Assembly: GCF_017874355.1 (NCBI RefSeq)
Contig: NZ_JAGGLI010000001.1
Span: forward strand, 124,001 to 188,000
Length of the DNA: 64,000 bases
Reading direction: 5' to 3'
Source of the DNA: Acetoanaerobium pronyense
Lineage (GTDB): Bacteria > Bacillota > Clostridia > Peptostreptococcales > Filifactoraceae
Under the pieces are notes generated by a model. It made no database searches. It was not told the origin of the DNA and saw nothing but the letters and a program-made list of their open reading frames with translations. Each line of letters starts with the position of its first letter. The first letter of the stretch is position 1. Below are positions 45,365 to 54,662 of the stretch, in pieces. A program made the position numbers and the translations under genes.

Positions 45365-46704
45365 TTATAGAATTAAATACATCACTTGAGGCTATAGATT
45401 TATATGATTTAATTAAAGAGGAGCCATATAGTTTTATACTTGAAAGCTCCCTTTACAATGAAAGATATGGAAGATATACGGTGATATCCTCATCCCCATT
45501 TGAAATATTAAAATATGAAAATGACGAAGAATGTATAGATAAATTTAAAGATGTTATGTCAAACTACAAATCTTCCGTTAAGGGTGAACTTCCTTTTTAC
45601 GGGGGAGCTGTAGGATATATATCTTATGATACTGGAAGATATTTTGAGGATATAGATACATTAGCTAAAGCGGATATAAATATTCCGGATATATATTTTG
45701 GCCTTTATGACTGGGCTTTTGTAGTCGACCATAAGGCTAATAAAACCTATATTGTATCTCCTGAGATTGATATTGAAAAAGAAAAAAATATATTGGAAAA
45801 ACGAAAAAAACAGGTATATGAAGCAGTGAAAACAGTTTATAAGTTCGAGCCTGACGAAAAAATCCTACTAAAAGGGAATATGACTAAAGAATATTATCTT
45901 TCTGCCATAGAAAAGGTAAGGGAATATATAAGAATAGGTGATATATATCAGGCTAACTTTACCCAAAGATTTGAAGGCGAGACTTCTAGAACAGGGTATG
46001 ATATATATAGAAAACTAAGAGAAGTAAGCCCTACAATCTTCGGAGGTTTTTTAGATTTTAAGGATGTTGAAATAATCTCCAATTCTCCAGAGCGATTTTT
46101 AGAGTTAAAAAACAATACTTTAGAAACACGACCTATAAAAGGAACGAGGCCAAGGGGAAAAACAATTGAAGAAGACCAAAAATTAAAGCAGGAGCTTTTA
46201 AATAGCTCAAAAGACAAGGCAGAGCTTCTGATGATAGTTGATCTTGAGAGAAATGACCTTGGAAGGGTATCGAAAATTGGAACTGTAAAAGTACCAGAGC
46301 TTTTTGTAATAGAAGAGTATGCAAGTGTTAATCACCTTGTAGCTACAGTGAAATCAGAGCTTGATGAAAACAAGGATATCTTCGATGTCATAAAAAATAC
46401 TTTTCCAGGAGGCTCTATAACTGGAGCTCCTAAAATTAAAGCAATGCAGGTTATAGAAGAGTTAGAGCCAACTAGAAGGAATGTATATACTGGTTCTATT
46501 GGGTATATTGGATTTAATCAAAATTCAGATTTTAATATAGCGATTAGAACCATATTAAAAAAAGAAAAATTCATAACCTTTCAAGTAGGTGGCGGAATAA
46601 CTTACGACTCGAGTGCTGAAGATGAATATATGGAATCTCTTCATAAGGCTAGATCTATCGTAAAAGCGTTAAATGGGACGATTGAAAATGAAGACTTTAT
46701 ATAG
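45361..46704 (+). CDS. pabB: Aminodeoxychorismate synthase component I
   Basis: 447 residues, chorismate-binding family. The segment PIKGTRPRG has Lys where anthranilate synthase has Ala (PIAGTR), the known discriminator of PabB from TrpE. IVDLERNDLGRVS, NHLVATV, FPGGSITGAPKIKAMQVIEELE and the terminal GGGITYDSSAEDEYMES form the active site. It makes 4-amino-4-deoxychorismate from chorismate and ammonia delivered by PabA. The ATG overlaps the pabA TGA. Confidence 0.94.
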   Translation: MIIELNTSLEAIDLYDLIKEEPYSFILESSLYNERYGRYTVISSSPFEILKYENDEECIDKFKDVMSNYKSSVKGELPFYGGAVGYISYDTGRYFEDIDTLAKADINIPDIYFGLYDWAFVVDHKANKTYIVSPEIDIEKEKNILEKRKKQVYEAVKTVYKFEPDEKILLKGNMTKEYYLSAIEKVREYIRIGDIYQANFTQRFEGETSRTGYDIYRKLREVSPTIFGGFLDFKDVEIISNSPERFLELKNNTLETRPIKGTRPRGKTIEEDQKLKQELLNSSKDKAELLMIVDLERNDLGRVSKIGTVKVPELFVIEEYASVNHLVATVKSELDENKDIFDVIKNTFPGGSITGAPKIKAMQVIEELEPTRRNVYTGSIGYIGFNQNSDFNIAIRTILKKEKFITFQVGGGITYDSSAEDEYMESLHKARSIVKALNGTIENEDFI

Positions 46705-47440
46705 CAGCGAAATTAGCTGGGAAAATGAAATAGTAAAGTTTGGAATTGGACTTTTCGAGACTATGGCATTTAGGAATAATAATATTTTATTTTTAGATGA
46801 GCATATAAATAGATTAACAAAATCATCTTTAGAACTGAAAATTGGGGAAAATCATATAGAAAGTGCAACTAGGCAATTAAAAAAATCAACGAAAACATTA
46901 AATAAAACTAAGGCTATACGCCTTACTCTTTCAAATAGTGGTTACGCTATAGAAGAAAGGGATATACCATATGATATCTCACATTACAAAAGAGGTTTTA
47001 AGCTTTGGGTTTATCCATACAAAAGAGGAGAAAATCCTTACTATAGGTATAAAACAACGTCCTATATGGAAAACTATTATGCTAGAAATACGGCAAAATC
47101 TAAAGGCTTTGATGATGCTGTTTTTATTGACTACGAGAACCACATACTGGAGTGTTCAAGCTCTAATATTATTTTTAGAAAAGATAATACCTTTATTTTA
47201 CCATCATTTTCAAAGCCTATACTTAAAGGTATAGCTGTTACTAAAGTAATAGAGGAGCTTAATAAAGATTTTAAAATAATAGAAAAAAATATACCCATGA
47301 ATGATATTAAGGTTATGGATGAGGCCTATGTCTGCAATAGCCTTCTTGGCATTATGCCAGTTAGTTCTATAGAATCCAAGGATTTTTCTTTTGATTTTAG
47401 CTTATCCATAAAGATAAATAATAAAATTTTTCAAATCTAA
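46688..47440 (+). CDS. pabC: Aminodeoxychorismate lyase (class IV aminotransferase fold)
   Basis: 250 residues from the ATG at 46688, overlapping pabB by 17 bases; an ATG five codons upstream is possible. GIGLFETMAF and DEHINRL mark the N-terminal domain. The PLP lysine is in YKTTSYMENYYAR, followed by GFDDAVFID and the phosphate-binding ECSSSNIIF. It releases pyruvate from aminodeoxychorismate to give 4-aminobenzoate. Branched-chain or D-amino-acid aminotransferase is the family alternative, but the position after pabAB decides. Confidence 0.87.
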   Translation: MKTLYSSEISWENEIVKFGIGLFETMAFRNNNILFLDEHINRLTKSSLELKIGENHIESATRQLKKSTKTLNKTKAIRLTLSNSGYAIEERDIPYDISHYKRGFKLWVYPYKRGENPYYRYKTTSYMENYYARNTAKSKGFDDAVFIDYENHILECSSSNIIFRKDNTFILPSFSKPILKGIAVTKVIEELNKDFKIIEKNIPMNDIKVMDEAYVCNSLLGIMPVSSIESKDFSFDFSLSIKINNKIFQI

Positions 47441-47463
47441 AGATTAAATGAGGGAATTAATTT

Positions 47464-47793
47464 ATGGATAAGAATAAGATTATTGATATAATTTTTGAAA
47501 CATATACATCAAGGGAAAAAACACGGCTTATATTTTTGACAGGATCCTCTAAAAACTTAGTTTTTGATGAAACAAAAGATATAGACGTTTTTGTAATTGA
47601 TGACTATACTGATAAGCAGTTTAGAGAAATAAAAAAAATATATGGATTTGAGTTCGACATCAATATAATTTCAGAGAAACTTGCCCGCTCTCTTATCAAA
47701 AATAAGGAAGGGTTTATGATAAAAGCAATTTTAGAGTCCAATCCTATATGGGGAGAGAAGGATATCTATAATAGCCTTAAAGACATGGTTTGA
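47464..47793 (+). CDS. Minimal nucleotidyltransferase-fold protein in the folate operon
   Basis: 109 residues. [13 protein letters not shown] (near 22-34) followed by DIDVFVIDD (near 39-47) fits the GS...DxD core of the DNA polymerase-beta superfamily as found in MNT-type proteins, but the protein has little beyond that core. The rest ([32 protein letters not shown]) is consistent with the strand carrying the third acidic residue (FDINI). No HEPN partner or toxin gene is next to it. It sits 23 bases after pabC and before folE. Function unknown. Confidence 0.7.
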   Translation: MDKNKIIDIIFETYTSREKTRLIFLTGSSKNLVFDETKDIDVFVIDDYTDKQFREIKKIYGFEFDINIISEKLARSLIKNKEGFMIKAILESNPIWGEKDIYNSLKDMV

Positions 47794-47828
47794 AATTTTT
47801 ATTTTTTAGAATCGGAGGAAATAAAAAA

Positions 47829-48407
47829 ATGAAGGTTAAGAAAATGGATACATTAAAAATAGAAAATGCAGTAAGAGATATACTTGAAGCCATTGGAGAA
47901 GACCCAAATAGAGAGGGACTATTAGACACCCCAAAAAGAATAGCTAAAATGTATGAAGAAATCTTTAGTGGACTTCACGAAAATCCAAAAGATCATCTTC
48001 AAATATTTTTCCAAGAAGAAAACCATGAAGAAATGGTAATAGTAAAGGATATTTCTTTTCATTCTGTGTGTGAGCATCATCTTGTTCCTTTCTTTGGAAA
48101 AGCTCATGTAGCATATATTCCTAAAGGGGGAAAACTTACAGGCCTTTCAAAGCTAGCAAGAGTTGTGGAAACTGCTGCAAGAAGACCCCAGCTTCAAGAA
48201 AGGATAGCAAAAACCGTTGCTGAATCAATAATGGAAGTTCTAAAACCTCATGGGGTTCTTGTAGTGCTTGAAGGGGAGCATATGTGTATGACGATGAGGG
48301 GAATAAAAAAGCCTGGCTCAAAAACCATAACATCCTCTGTAAGAGGTATATTTGAAACAGATGCAGCTACAAGAGCAGAAGCTTTAAGTCTTATTAACTC
48401 AAGGTAG
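47829..48407 (+). CDS. folE: GTP cyclohydrolase I
   Basis: 192 residues from the ATG at 47829 with GGAGG ten bases upstream; an in-frame TTG at 47790 precedes that site. Zinc ligands are seen in [10 protein letters not shown] and in [18 protein letters not shown] and [10 protein letters not shown] are family blocks. It converts GTP to dihydroneopterin triphosphate, the first pterin step of folate synthesis. The homodecameric zinc form (type I). Confidence 0.96.
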   Translation: MKVKKMDTLKIENAVRDILEAIGEDPNREGLLDTPKRIAKMYEEIFSGLHENPKDHLQIFFQEENHEEMVIVKDISFHSVCEHHLVPFFGKAHVAYIPKGGKLTGLSKLARVVETAARRPQLQERIAKTVAESIMEVLKPHGVLVVLEGEHMCMTMRGIKKPGSKTITSSVRGIFETDAATRAEALSLINSR

Positions 48408-48414
48408 GTGACCT

Positions 48415-49212
48415 ATGTTTAATTTTGGATCTAAGACATATATTATGGGGATATTAAATGTGACTCCAGATAGCTTTTCTGATGGAGGAGACTTCACTGA
48501 AATAGATAGTGCTGTAAATAGAGCAATAAAAATGAAGCAAGAGGGAGCAGATATAATTGATATAGGAGCCGAATCTACAAGACCAGGCTCTATAGAGGTA
48601 GATGAAGAAACAGAGATAAAAAGACTGATACCAGTAATATCTGAGATTTCAAAGTCTGGAGACTTACTTATATCTGTAGATACTTATAAGGCAAAGGTAG
48701 CAGAGCTTGCCCTTGATAATGGTGCTAAGATTATAAATGATGTCTGGGGACTTCAAAGAGATAAAGATATGGCAAGAGTTGCAGCAGAGAGAAACTGCCC
48801 TGTAATAGTGATGCATAATCAAATAGAAGCTATATATAAAAAAGATATAATGGAGTCTATAAAAGACTTTTTCCATGAAACAATGGATATTGCATTTAAA
48901 GCAGGCATAAAAAGAGAGAATCTAATAATAGATCCAGGTCTAGGTTTTGGAAAGACCTCTGAACATAATATAGAGATAATGGGCAGATTAAGTGAACTAA
49001 AAGAATTGAATTTTCCTATACTACTTGGAGCATCTAGAAAATCTATGCTAGGAAAAATTTTAGACCTTCCCCCGAAAGAAAGAGTAGAGGGAACCATAGC
49101 AACAACGGTAATTGGAATAATGCAGGGTGTAGATATAGTAAGGGTGCATGATGTTAAGGAAAATTTGAGGGCATCTATGGTTGCTGATGCAATCTACAGG
49201 AGGAAGGTATAG
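48415..49212 (+). CDS. folP: Dihydropteroate synthase
   Basis: 265 residues. MGILNVTPDSFSDGG, DIGAESTRPGS, the SVDTYKAKVA segment, NDVWG and GASRKSMLG are the standard motifs for pterin pyrophosphate and pABA binding in the TIM barrel. It joins pABA from the pab genes with hydroxymethyl-dihydropterin pyrophosphate from folK; it is also the sulfonamide target. The ATG has an AGGTAGGTGA site; its stop shares one base with folB's GTG. Confidence 0.96.
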   Translation: MFNFGSKTYIMGILNVTPDSFSDGGDFTEIDSAVNRAIKMKQEGADIIDIGAESTRPGSIEVDEETEIKRLIPVISEISKSGDLLISVDTYKAKVAELALDNGAKIINDVWGLQRDKDMARVAAERNCPVIVMHNQIEAIYKKDIMESIKDFFHETMDIAFKAGIKRENLIIDPGLGFGKTSEHNIEIMGRLSELKELNFPILLGASRKSMLGKILDLPPKERVEGTIATTVIGIMQGVDIVRVHDVKENLRASMVADAIYRRKV

Positions 49213-49589
49213 TGGATAAAATAACTCTTAAGGATTTGAGTTTTTTTGGGTACCATGGGGTGCTAGAAGAGGAAAAAGTTCTTGGACAAAAATTTTTTAT
49301 AGATATAGACCTATATCTTGATTTAAAAGAAGCTGGATTATCTGACAATCTTCATAAATCTGTAAGCTATGCTGAAGTTTATGAGGTTGCTAAAAAACAT
49401 TGTCAGGAAAAAAGATATGATTTATTGGAAGCTTTAGCTGAAAATATATCAAAGGAAATATTTAAAGAATTTAAAAAAATCAAATCAGTAAAAATAAAAA
49501 TAAAAAAGCCTGAAGCACCAGTAAAAGGTATATTTGAGTATATGGGAATTTCCATAAAAAGATCAAGAGGAGACTATAAAGATGAGTAG
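49212..49589 (+). CDS. folB: Dihydroneopterin aldolase
   Basis: 125 residues from a GTG start with AGGAGG upstream. DKITLKDLSFFGYHGV, LGQKFFIDIDL, the VSYAEVYEVAKK segment and the Lys in IKIKKPEAPV match FolB. It cleaves dihydroneopterin to hydroxymethyl-dihydropterin. The start shares one base with the folP stop and its end overlaps folK by 8 bases. Confidence 0.94.
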   Translation: MDKITLKDLSFFGYHGVLEEEKVLGQKFFIDIDLYLDLKEAGLSDNLHKSVSYAEVYEVAKKHCQEKRYDLLEALAENISKEIFKEFKKIKSVKIKIKKPEAPVKGIFEYMGISIKRSRGDYKDE

Positions 49590-50061
49590 GGTTTATCTAT
49601 CCTTAGGAAGCAACATAGGAGATAGGGCTGGTTATCTTAATAAAGGAATCAAAAAAATAGATGAGATAGAAAACTGTGAAGTAGTAAAAATATCAAAATT
49701 TTATGAAACCTTACCTTGGGGTTATGAAAATCAGGATACCTTTGTAAATGCCTGCATAGAAATCAGCACCTCATTGAGCCCTCATGAGCTTTTAAAGAAG
49801 CTTCAGGAGATAGAGATTAATCTTCATAGAGTTAGGGATATAAGGTGGGGTCCTAGGACTCTTGATATTGACATACTTTTATTTGATGATATAATCGTTG
49901 AGGACGAAAAATTGATAATTCCTCACCCTAGGATTAAGGAAAGGGCCTTTGTCTTAGTTCCTTTATATGAAATTAATCCGGAAGGTTTTATTGAGGGTGA
50001 AAAAATAAAAGATATTTTAGGAAATTTAGATACTCAGGGTATAAAGGAGTACGAAGTATAA
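49582..50061 (+). CDS. folK: Hydroxymethyl-dihydropterin pyrophosphokinase
   Basis: 159 residues. VYLSLGSNIGDR starts the pterin site; the magnesium-binding RWGPRTLDIDILLFDD (two Asp) and PHPRIKERAFVLVPL are diagnostic. It activates hydroxymethyl-dihydropterin with ATP for FolP. An AAGAGGAG site lies inside folB. The stop TAA shares a base with the DAHP synthase ATG. Confidence 0.95.
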   Translation: MSRVYLSLGSNIGDRAGYLNKGIKKIDEIENCEVVKISKFYETLPWGYENQDTFVNACIEISTSLSPHELLKKLQEIEINLHRVRDIRWGPRTLDIDILLFDDIIVEDEKLIIPHPRIKERAFVLVPLYEINPEGFIEGEKIKDILGNLDTQGIKEYEV

Positions 50062-50834
50062 TGCTATCAAAAATGCTCAGCAATATAAAAAAACCTATAA
50101 TAGGAAGTTCTTTGGATATGTCTAAGGAAAAACTTATAATAGGTGGACCTTGTGCTATAGAATCCTATGAACAATTAAAAGAGACTGCAGTATTTATTAA
50201 AAGCTTAGGTGTAAACGTTCTTAGAGGTGGAGCTTATAAGCCAAGAACTTCTCCATTTTCTTTTCAGGGAATGAGAAAAGAAGGGCTTGATATCCTAGTA
50301 TCAGTGAAAAGAGAAGTTGGGATAATGGCTATAACTGAAGCTATAGATGAAAGAAGCCTTGAAGAAGTCTATGAAGTTTCAGATATAATTCAAATAGGTT
50401 CAAGAAATATGCAAAACTTCTCACTTCTTAGTGAGGCAGGGAAATTAAATAAGCCTGTGCTCCTAAAAAGAGGAATGTCTGCTACAATAAAAGAATGGGT
50501 TAATGCAGCAGAATATATAGCAAAAGAAGGTAATACAGATATAATAATGTGTGAAAGAGGAATAAGAACATTTAACGACTATACCAGAAATACCCTGGAT
50601 TTATCTGCAGTTCCAATCATAAAGCAGGAAACTGGGCTTTCTATCATAGTTGATCCAAGCCATGGAACTGGAAAAAGAAATTTAATTAAGCCGATGTCTT
50701 TAGCGGCTATGGCATGTGGGGCAGATGGACTCATAATAGAAGTGCATCCTGACCCTTCAAGAGCACTATCTGATGGGGAACAGTCTTTAAATTTTAAAGA
50801 TTTCACAGACTTAGTTAAAGCCTTAAGAGGATGA
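50061..50834 (+). CDS. aroF: 3-Deoxy-7-phosphoheptulonate (DAHP) synthase, short single-domain form
   Basis: 257 residues. GGPCAIES, RGGAYKPRTSPFSFQG, IQIGSRNMQNF, LKRGMSATI, CERGIRTF and VDPSHGTGKR are the KDO8P/DAHP-synthase barrel motifs that bind PEP, erythrose-4-phosphate and metal. The regulatory N-terminal ferredoxin-like domain of the Thermotoga type and any chorismate mutase domain are missing, so direct aromatic feedback is unlikely by those routes. Its place at the end of the folate operon suggests it feeds chorismate to PabAB. A terminator overlaps its stop. Confidence 0.92.
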   Translation: MLSKMLSNIKKPIIGSSLDMSKEKLIIGGPCAIESYEQLKETAVFIKSLGVNVLRGGAYKPRTSPFSFQGMRKEGLDILVSVKREVGIMAITEAIDERSLEEVYEVSDIIQIGSRNMQNFSLLSEAGKLNKPVLLKRGMSATIKEWVNAAEYIAKEGNTDIIMCERGIRTFNDYTRNTLDLSAVPIIKQETGLSIIVDPSHGTGKRNLIKPMSLAAMACGADGLIIEVHPDPSRALSDGEQSLNFKDFTDLVKALRG

Positions 50835-50853
50835 GGTATTCTCATCCTTTTCT
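50828..50853 (+). terminator. Terminator of the pab-fol-aroF operon
   Basis: AGGATGAG pairs with CTCATCCT around GTATT, followed by a T-rich tract (TTTCTTTTC). The stop codon lies in the left arm. Confidence 0.8.
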
Positions 50854-50964
50854 TTTCTTTATAAATTCCCTCAAAATTTTAGAATTTTCAAATGAAGGAA
50901 AAATAGTTTTTATGGAGAATATTAATTTAAAGGCCCTTTATGTTAGTAAGGAGGGTTAGTTTTT

Positions 50965-52716
50965 ATGTCGAATATAGATGACAACTTCATAGAAGAGATA
51001 AAATCTAAAAGCAATATAATAGATGTCATATCCTCATACCTGCAGCTTAATAAGAGTGGTGAGAATTTTAAAGGCCTTTGCCCATTCCATAACGAAAAGA
51101 CGCCATCTTTTATGGTAAGTGAAAAAAAGCAGTATTACAAGTGTTTTGGGTGCGGTGAAGGAGGAGATGTCATTTCTTTTTTGATGAAAAAAGAGAATTT
51201 AGATTTTATGGACGCTCTTAAAATTCTTGCAGAAAAAGCTATGATAAAATGGCCTGATGAAGAAATGAGTATAGAATATAAGGAACTTGCAAAACTAAGA
51301 GATAGAATATTTAATATCCATATAGAGGCTGCAAGATTTTATTTTTCTTTGCTTTGGTCAAACAAGGATAATTCACTGTCATACATAAAAAAAAGAGGCC
51401 TTTCTGATAAAAATATAAAAAGATTTGGGCTTGGATATGCTCCTAAGGATGGGTCATTAGGAAAGTATTTAGACTCTAAAGGCTACATAAAAGAAGAACT
51501 GCTGGAAAGCGGCTTATTTGTTGAGCGGTCAGGGAAAGTTCGGGAAAGATTTTTTTCAAGGCTTATGTTTCCAATATTTGATGTCAGAGGAAAGGTGATT
51601 GCATTTGGAGGAAGAGTCTTAGGTGATGGACTTCCAAAATATCTGAATTCCTCAGATACGAAGATATTTCATAAAAAAGAACAGCTATATGGCTTAAATA
51701 TAGCCAAAGCCAGTTCAAGTAATGGCTTTATTCTGACTGAGGGGTATATGGATGTAATTAGCCTTCATCAATATGGATTTACTTCGGCGATTGCTTCATT
51801 AGGAACATCTCTTACGAAAGATCAGGCTCTAGCCATAAAAAAGTATACAGACAAAGTATATATCTGCTATGACTCTGACGAAGCGGGAATCAATGCTACA
51901 TTAAGAGCTATAGAGGTACTTTTGAAGACGGATATCTCTCCATATATAGTTGATATCAATCCCCACAAGGATCCAGATGACTATCTGTCAAAGGAAGGGG
52001 AGGCAAAGTTTCGGGCTACTCTAAAGAATGCCTATTCAAGTTTGAGATTTAAAGTTGAATATATAATGAAAAAACATGACATAAATAATGATAAAGGCCA
52101 AATTGATTTTATAAAAGAAGTGGCTGATATCTTAAAAATACATAATAGTCCTGTAGAGGTTGAAAAAGAAATACTGAGGATATCCAAGATTACAAATATA
52201 TCTGTAAAGGCTTTAGGGAGTGAGGTATATGGAAAGTACTTTAGTCCAAAGCAGTTTCAAACTCAGGAGACAAAGAATGATTCAAATATAACTCACAATA
52301 TACCCAAAATCGAAAAAATAAATGTTACAAAATCAAATGGGATAGAAAATGAAAAGGCATTGATTTTTTCAATTCTTAGAAATCAAGAGGCTTTAGATAT
52401 AGCAATTAGAATTTTGGAGCCAGAGGATTTTTGCTATGAAGAAACTCAAAATATTTTTGCTGAGCTGGTTTCTAAAGATAATAATAAAAACATAATTGAA
52501 AAAGAATTTATGGGGAATAATATATATGAAGCATTATCTACAAATGAAATATATTCTCTGGTGATTTTATTGAAAAAAAATTCTTTAAAAATAAAAATAG
52601 AAAAACTTCAAACTGAGCAAAATAGCTTAAATCCAAATGATGAGTCTGATTTCAAAAGAATACTTGAAATTGGAATGGATGTTATTGAACTGCAAAAGGA
52701 ATTAGATAGATTATAA
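50965..52716 (+). CDS. dnaG: DNA primase
   Basis: 583 residues. Zinc ribbon near 40-65 (CPFHNEKTPSF, CFGCGEGGDVISF), primase core with ERFFSRLMFPIFD and GGRVL, TOPRIM residues in LTEGYMDVISLHQ near 260 and YDSDEAGINATLRA near 307, then a helicase-interacting C-terminal region. It lays RNA primers at the replication fork. The ATG has an AAGGAGGG site. It is followed by rpoD as in the classic macromolecular synthesis operon, here without rpsU in front. Confidence 0.96.
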   Translation: MSNIDDNFIEEIKSKSNIIDVISSYLQLNKSGENFKGLCPFHNEKTPSFMVSEKKQYYKCFGCGEGGDVISFLMKKENLDFMDALKILAEKAMIKWPDEEMSIEYKELAKLRDRIFNIHIEAARFYFSLLWSNKDNSLSYIKKRGLSDKNIKRFGLGYAPKDGSLGKYLDSKGYIKEELLESGLFVERSGKVRERFFSRLMFPIFDVRGKVIAFGGRVLGDGLPKYLNSSDTKIFHKKEQLYGLNIAKASSSNGFILTEGYMDVISLHQYGFTSAIASLGTSLTKDQALAIKKYTDKVYICYDSDEAGINATLRAIEVLLKTDISPYIVDINPHKDPDDYLSKEGEAKFRATLKNAYSSLRFKVEYIMKKHDINNDKGQIDFIKEVADILKIHNSPVEVEKEILRISKITNISVKALGSEVYGKYFSPKQFQTQETKNDSNITHNIPKIEKINVTKSNGIENEKALIFSILRNQEALDIAIRILEPEDFCYEETQNIFAELVSKDNNKNIIEKEFMGNNIYEALSTNEIYSLVILLKKNSLKIKIEKLQTEQNSLNPNDESDFKRILEIGMDVIELQKELDRL

Positions 52717-52743
52717 AGGAAAGTTATTTAAGGAGTGATTTGT

Positions 52744-53874
52744 TTGGATAAGGATATAAAACAAGAAAATAAACTTGCCATAAAAAATTTGGTGGACAAA
52801 GGGAAGAAAGAAGGTACTTTGACATTTGATCAAATTTCGGAGGCACTTGGAGATATAGAGCTTGATAAAGACCAAATAGAAAACATGTATGAGACACTTG
52901 CCCAAATGGGAATTGATGTGATTGAAGAAAATGCAAAAGATCCTATTGAAACGGTACTAAAAGGGAAAGTAGATAGTGTTATAGAAGAGGATGAAGATGA
53001 GGAAGAAGAAGCCGTTGTCCTTGATTTATCAATCCCCAAAGGGATATCTATTGATGACCCTGTTAGAATGTACCTTAAAGAAATAGGTAAAATTCCTCTT
53101 TTGTCCGCAGAGGAAGAAATAGATCTTGCTCATCGCATGGAAGATGGAGATGAAGAGGCAAAGAAAAAATTAGTGGAAGCAAATCTAAGACTAGTTGTAT
53201 CTATTGCAAAAAGATATGTTGGGAGAGGTATGTTATTTCTTGACTTGATTCAAGAAGGAAATCTAGGTCTTATAAAGGCTGTAGAGAAATTTGACTATAA
53301 AAAGGGATTCAAGTTCTCTACATATGCTACCTGGTGGATTAGACAGGCAATAACAAGAGCGATAGCAGATCAGGCAAGAACTATAAGGATACCTGTGCAT
53401 ATGGTAGAGACTATAAATAAGCTTATAAGGGTTCATAGACAGATACTTCAAGAACTTGGGAGAGATCCGAAACCAGAAGAACTTGCAAAAGAAATGGATA
53501 TGCCAGAGGAAAAAATCAGAGAAATAATGAAGATTGCCCAGGAACCTGTTTCTCTTGAAACACCTATAGGTGAAGAGGAAGATAGTCATCTAGGGGACTT
53601 CATTCCTGATGATGATGCCCTTGCTCCAGCAGAAGCAGCGGCTTACTCTCTACTAAAGGAGCAACTTGAAGATGTTCTTCATACTTTAAACGAGAGAGAG
53701 CAGAAGGTATTAAAATTAAGATTTGGACTTGAAGATGGTAGAGCAAGAACGCTGGAAGAGGTAGGCAAAGAGTTCGATGTTACAAGAGAAAGAATCAGAC
53801 AAATAGAAGCAAAGGCATTGAGAAAATTAAGACATCCAAGCAGATCAAAAAAACTTAAGGATTATTTAGACTAA
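52744..53874 (+). CDS. rpoD: RNA polymerase primary sigma factor (sigma-A)
   Basis: 376 residues from the TTG at 52744, with AAGGAG eight bases upstream; the GTG at 52735 overlaps that site. Region 1.1 is short and acidic ([15 protein letters not shown]). Region 1.2 has [11 protein letters not shown], 2.3-2.4 has [16 protein letters not shown], 3.0 [16 protein letters not shown], and 4.2 [19 protein letters not shown]. It directs polymerase to the TTGACA/TATAAT promoters listed here. It follows dnaG by 27 bases. Confidence 0.97.
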   Translation: MDKDIKQENKLAIKNLVDKGKKEGTLTFDQISEALGDIELDKDQIENMYETLAQMGIDVIEENAKDPIETVLKGKVDSVIEEDEDEEEEAVVLDLSIPKGISIDDPVRMYLKEIGKIPLLSAEEEIDLAHRMEDGDEEAKKKLVEANLRLVVSIAKRYVGRGMLFLDLIQEGNLGLIKAVEKFDYKKGFKFSTYATWWIRQAITRAIADQARTIRIPVHMVETINKLIRVHRQILQELGRDPKPEELAKEMDMPEEKIREIMKIAQEPVSLETPIGEEEDSHLGDFIPDDDALAPAEAAAYSLLKEQLEDVLHTLNEREQKVLKLRFGLEDGRARTLEEVGKEFDVTRERIRQIEAKALRKLRHPSRSKKLKDYLD

Positions 53875-53898
53875 GGATTATTTAACTAAGTACAATTG

Positions 53899-53925
53899 AA
53901 AGATTCGCTATGGCGAATCTTTTTA
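53899..53925 (+). terminator. Terminator of dnaG-rpoD
   Basis: AAAGATTCGC pairs perfectly with GCGAATCTTT around TATG and is followed by TTT. It ends about 26 bases before the trmK ATG. Confidence 0.85.
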
Positions 53926-53951
53926 ATTACTATGAGATAAAGGAGAATAAG

Positions 53952-54662
53952 ATGTTAAGTGCAAGACTTAGTAAAATTTTAGAAAAAATTCCTTCCTGTG
54001 ATATTCTTGCAGATATTGGGACTGATCATGGGTATATACCACTTGAAGCAATAAAAGCAAATAAATGTAAGCACGCTATAGCTTCAGATGTAAGCAAAGG
54101 TTCACTGGAAAAGGCAATAAACCAAGTGAATCTTTCCAAACTTAATTCCGTTATAGACACTAGGTTGGGAAGTGGATTAAAAATACTAAATGAAGATGAA
54201 GCAGATGTGTTAGTGATAGCTGGCATGGGTGGAATACTAATCAAAGAAATATTAAAGGATGACTACGACAAGAAGTTCAAAGTAAAAAATCCTACCATGA
54301 TTTTTCAACCAGTTCAGTTTCCGGAAAGCTTAAGAAAATATCTTATCGAAAATAATTTTGAAATAATAGATGAAGATTTGGTTGAAGACGATAAAATAAT
54401 ATACAATATTATCATTAGCAAAAAAGGATTAGGTGAAAAAACAGATAGCTGGAATGACATGGACTTTGAATTTGGTAAAATAAATATAGAAAAAAAACAT
54501 CCACTTCTCTTGAAGTTATTAGACAGAAAAATAAATGAACAGAAAAAAATAATTCACAAGCTAAAGGATGCAGAAGGGGAAAATATATCTTCCAGACTTG
54601 AAGAAGTGGAGACTCTTCTTTATAAATTCAAGGAGCTGAGAAAATGTTGCTTTCAGAAATAG
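53952..54662 (+). CDS. trmK: tRNA (adenine22-N1)-methyltransferase TrmK family
   Basis: 236 residues from the ATG at 53952 with AAAGGAG; an upstream ATG lies in the terminator. SAM-binding motif I is ADIGTDHGYIPLEAI near 20-35, ASDVSKGSLEKA follows, and VIAGMGGILI near 85-95 is family-specific. The C-terminal coiled part (RKINEQKKIIHKL) fits TrmK. It methylates A22 of some tRNAs. It sits between rpoD and the Nif3 gene, the same order as in Bacillus, and overlaps the latter by 19 bases. Confidence 0.92.
   Translation: MLSARLSKILEKIPSCDILADIGTDHGYIPLEAIKANKCKHAIASDVSKGSLEKAINQVNLSKLNSVIDTRLGSGLKILNEDEADVLVIAGMGGILIKEILKDDYDKKFKVKNPTMIFQPVQFPESLRKYLIENNFEIIDEDLVEDDKIIYNIIISKKGLGEKTDSWNDMDFEFGKINIEKKHPLLLKLLDRKINEQKKIIHKLKDAEGENISSRLEEVETLLYKFKELRKCCFQK

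Noticed and set aside
45361-46704. Anthranilate synthase component I (trpE) for this gene
   Set aside because: The active-site segment reads PIKGTR, with Lys as in aminodeoxychorismate synthase rather than Ala as in TrpE, and folate genes follow.
46971-47234. An 87-residue + strand frame inside pabC
   Set aside because: It overlaps a conserved aminotransferase-fold gene in another frame and has no recognisable features.
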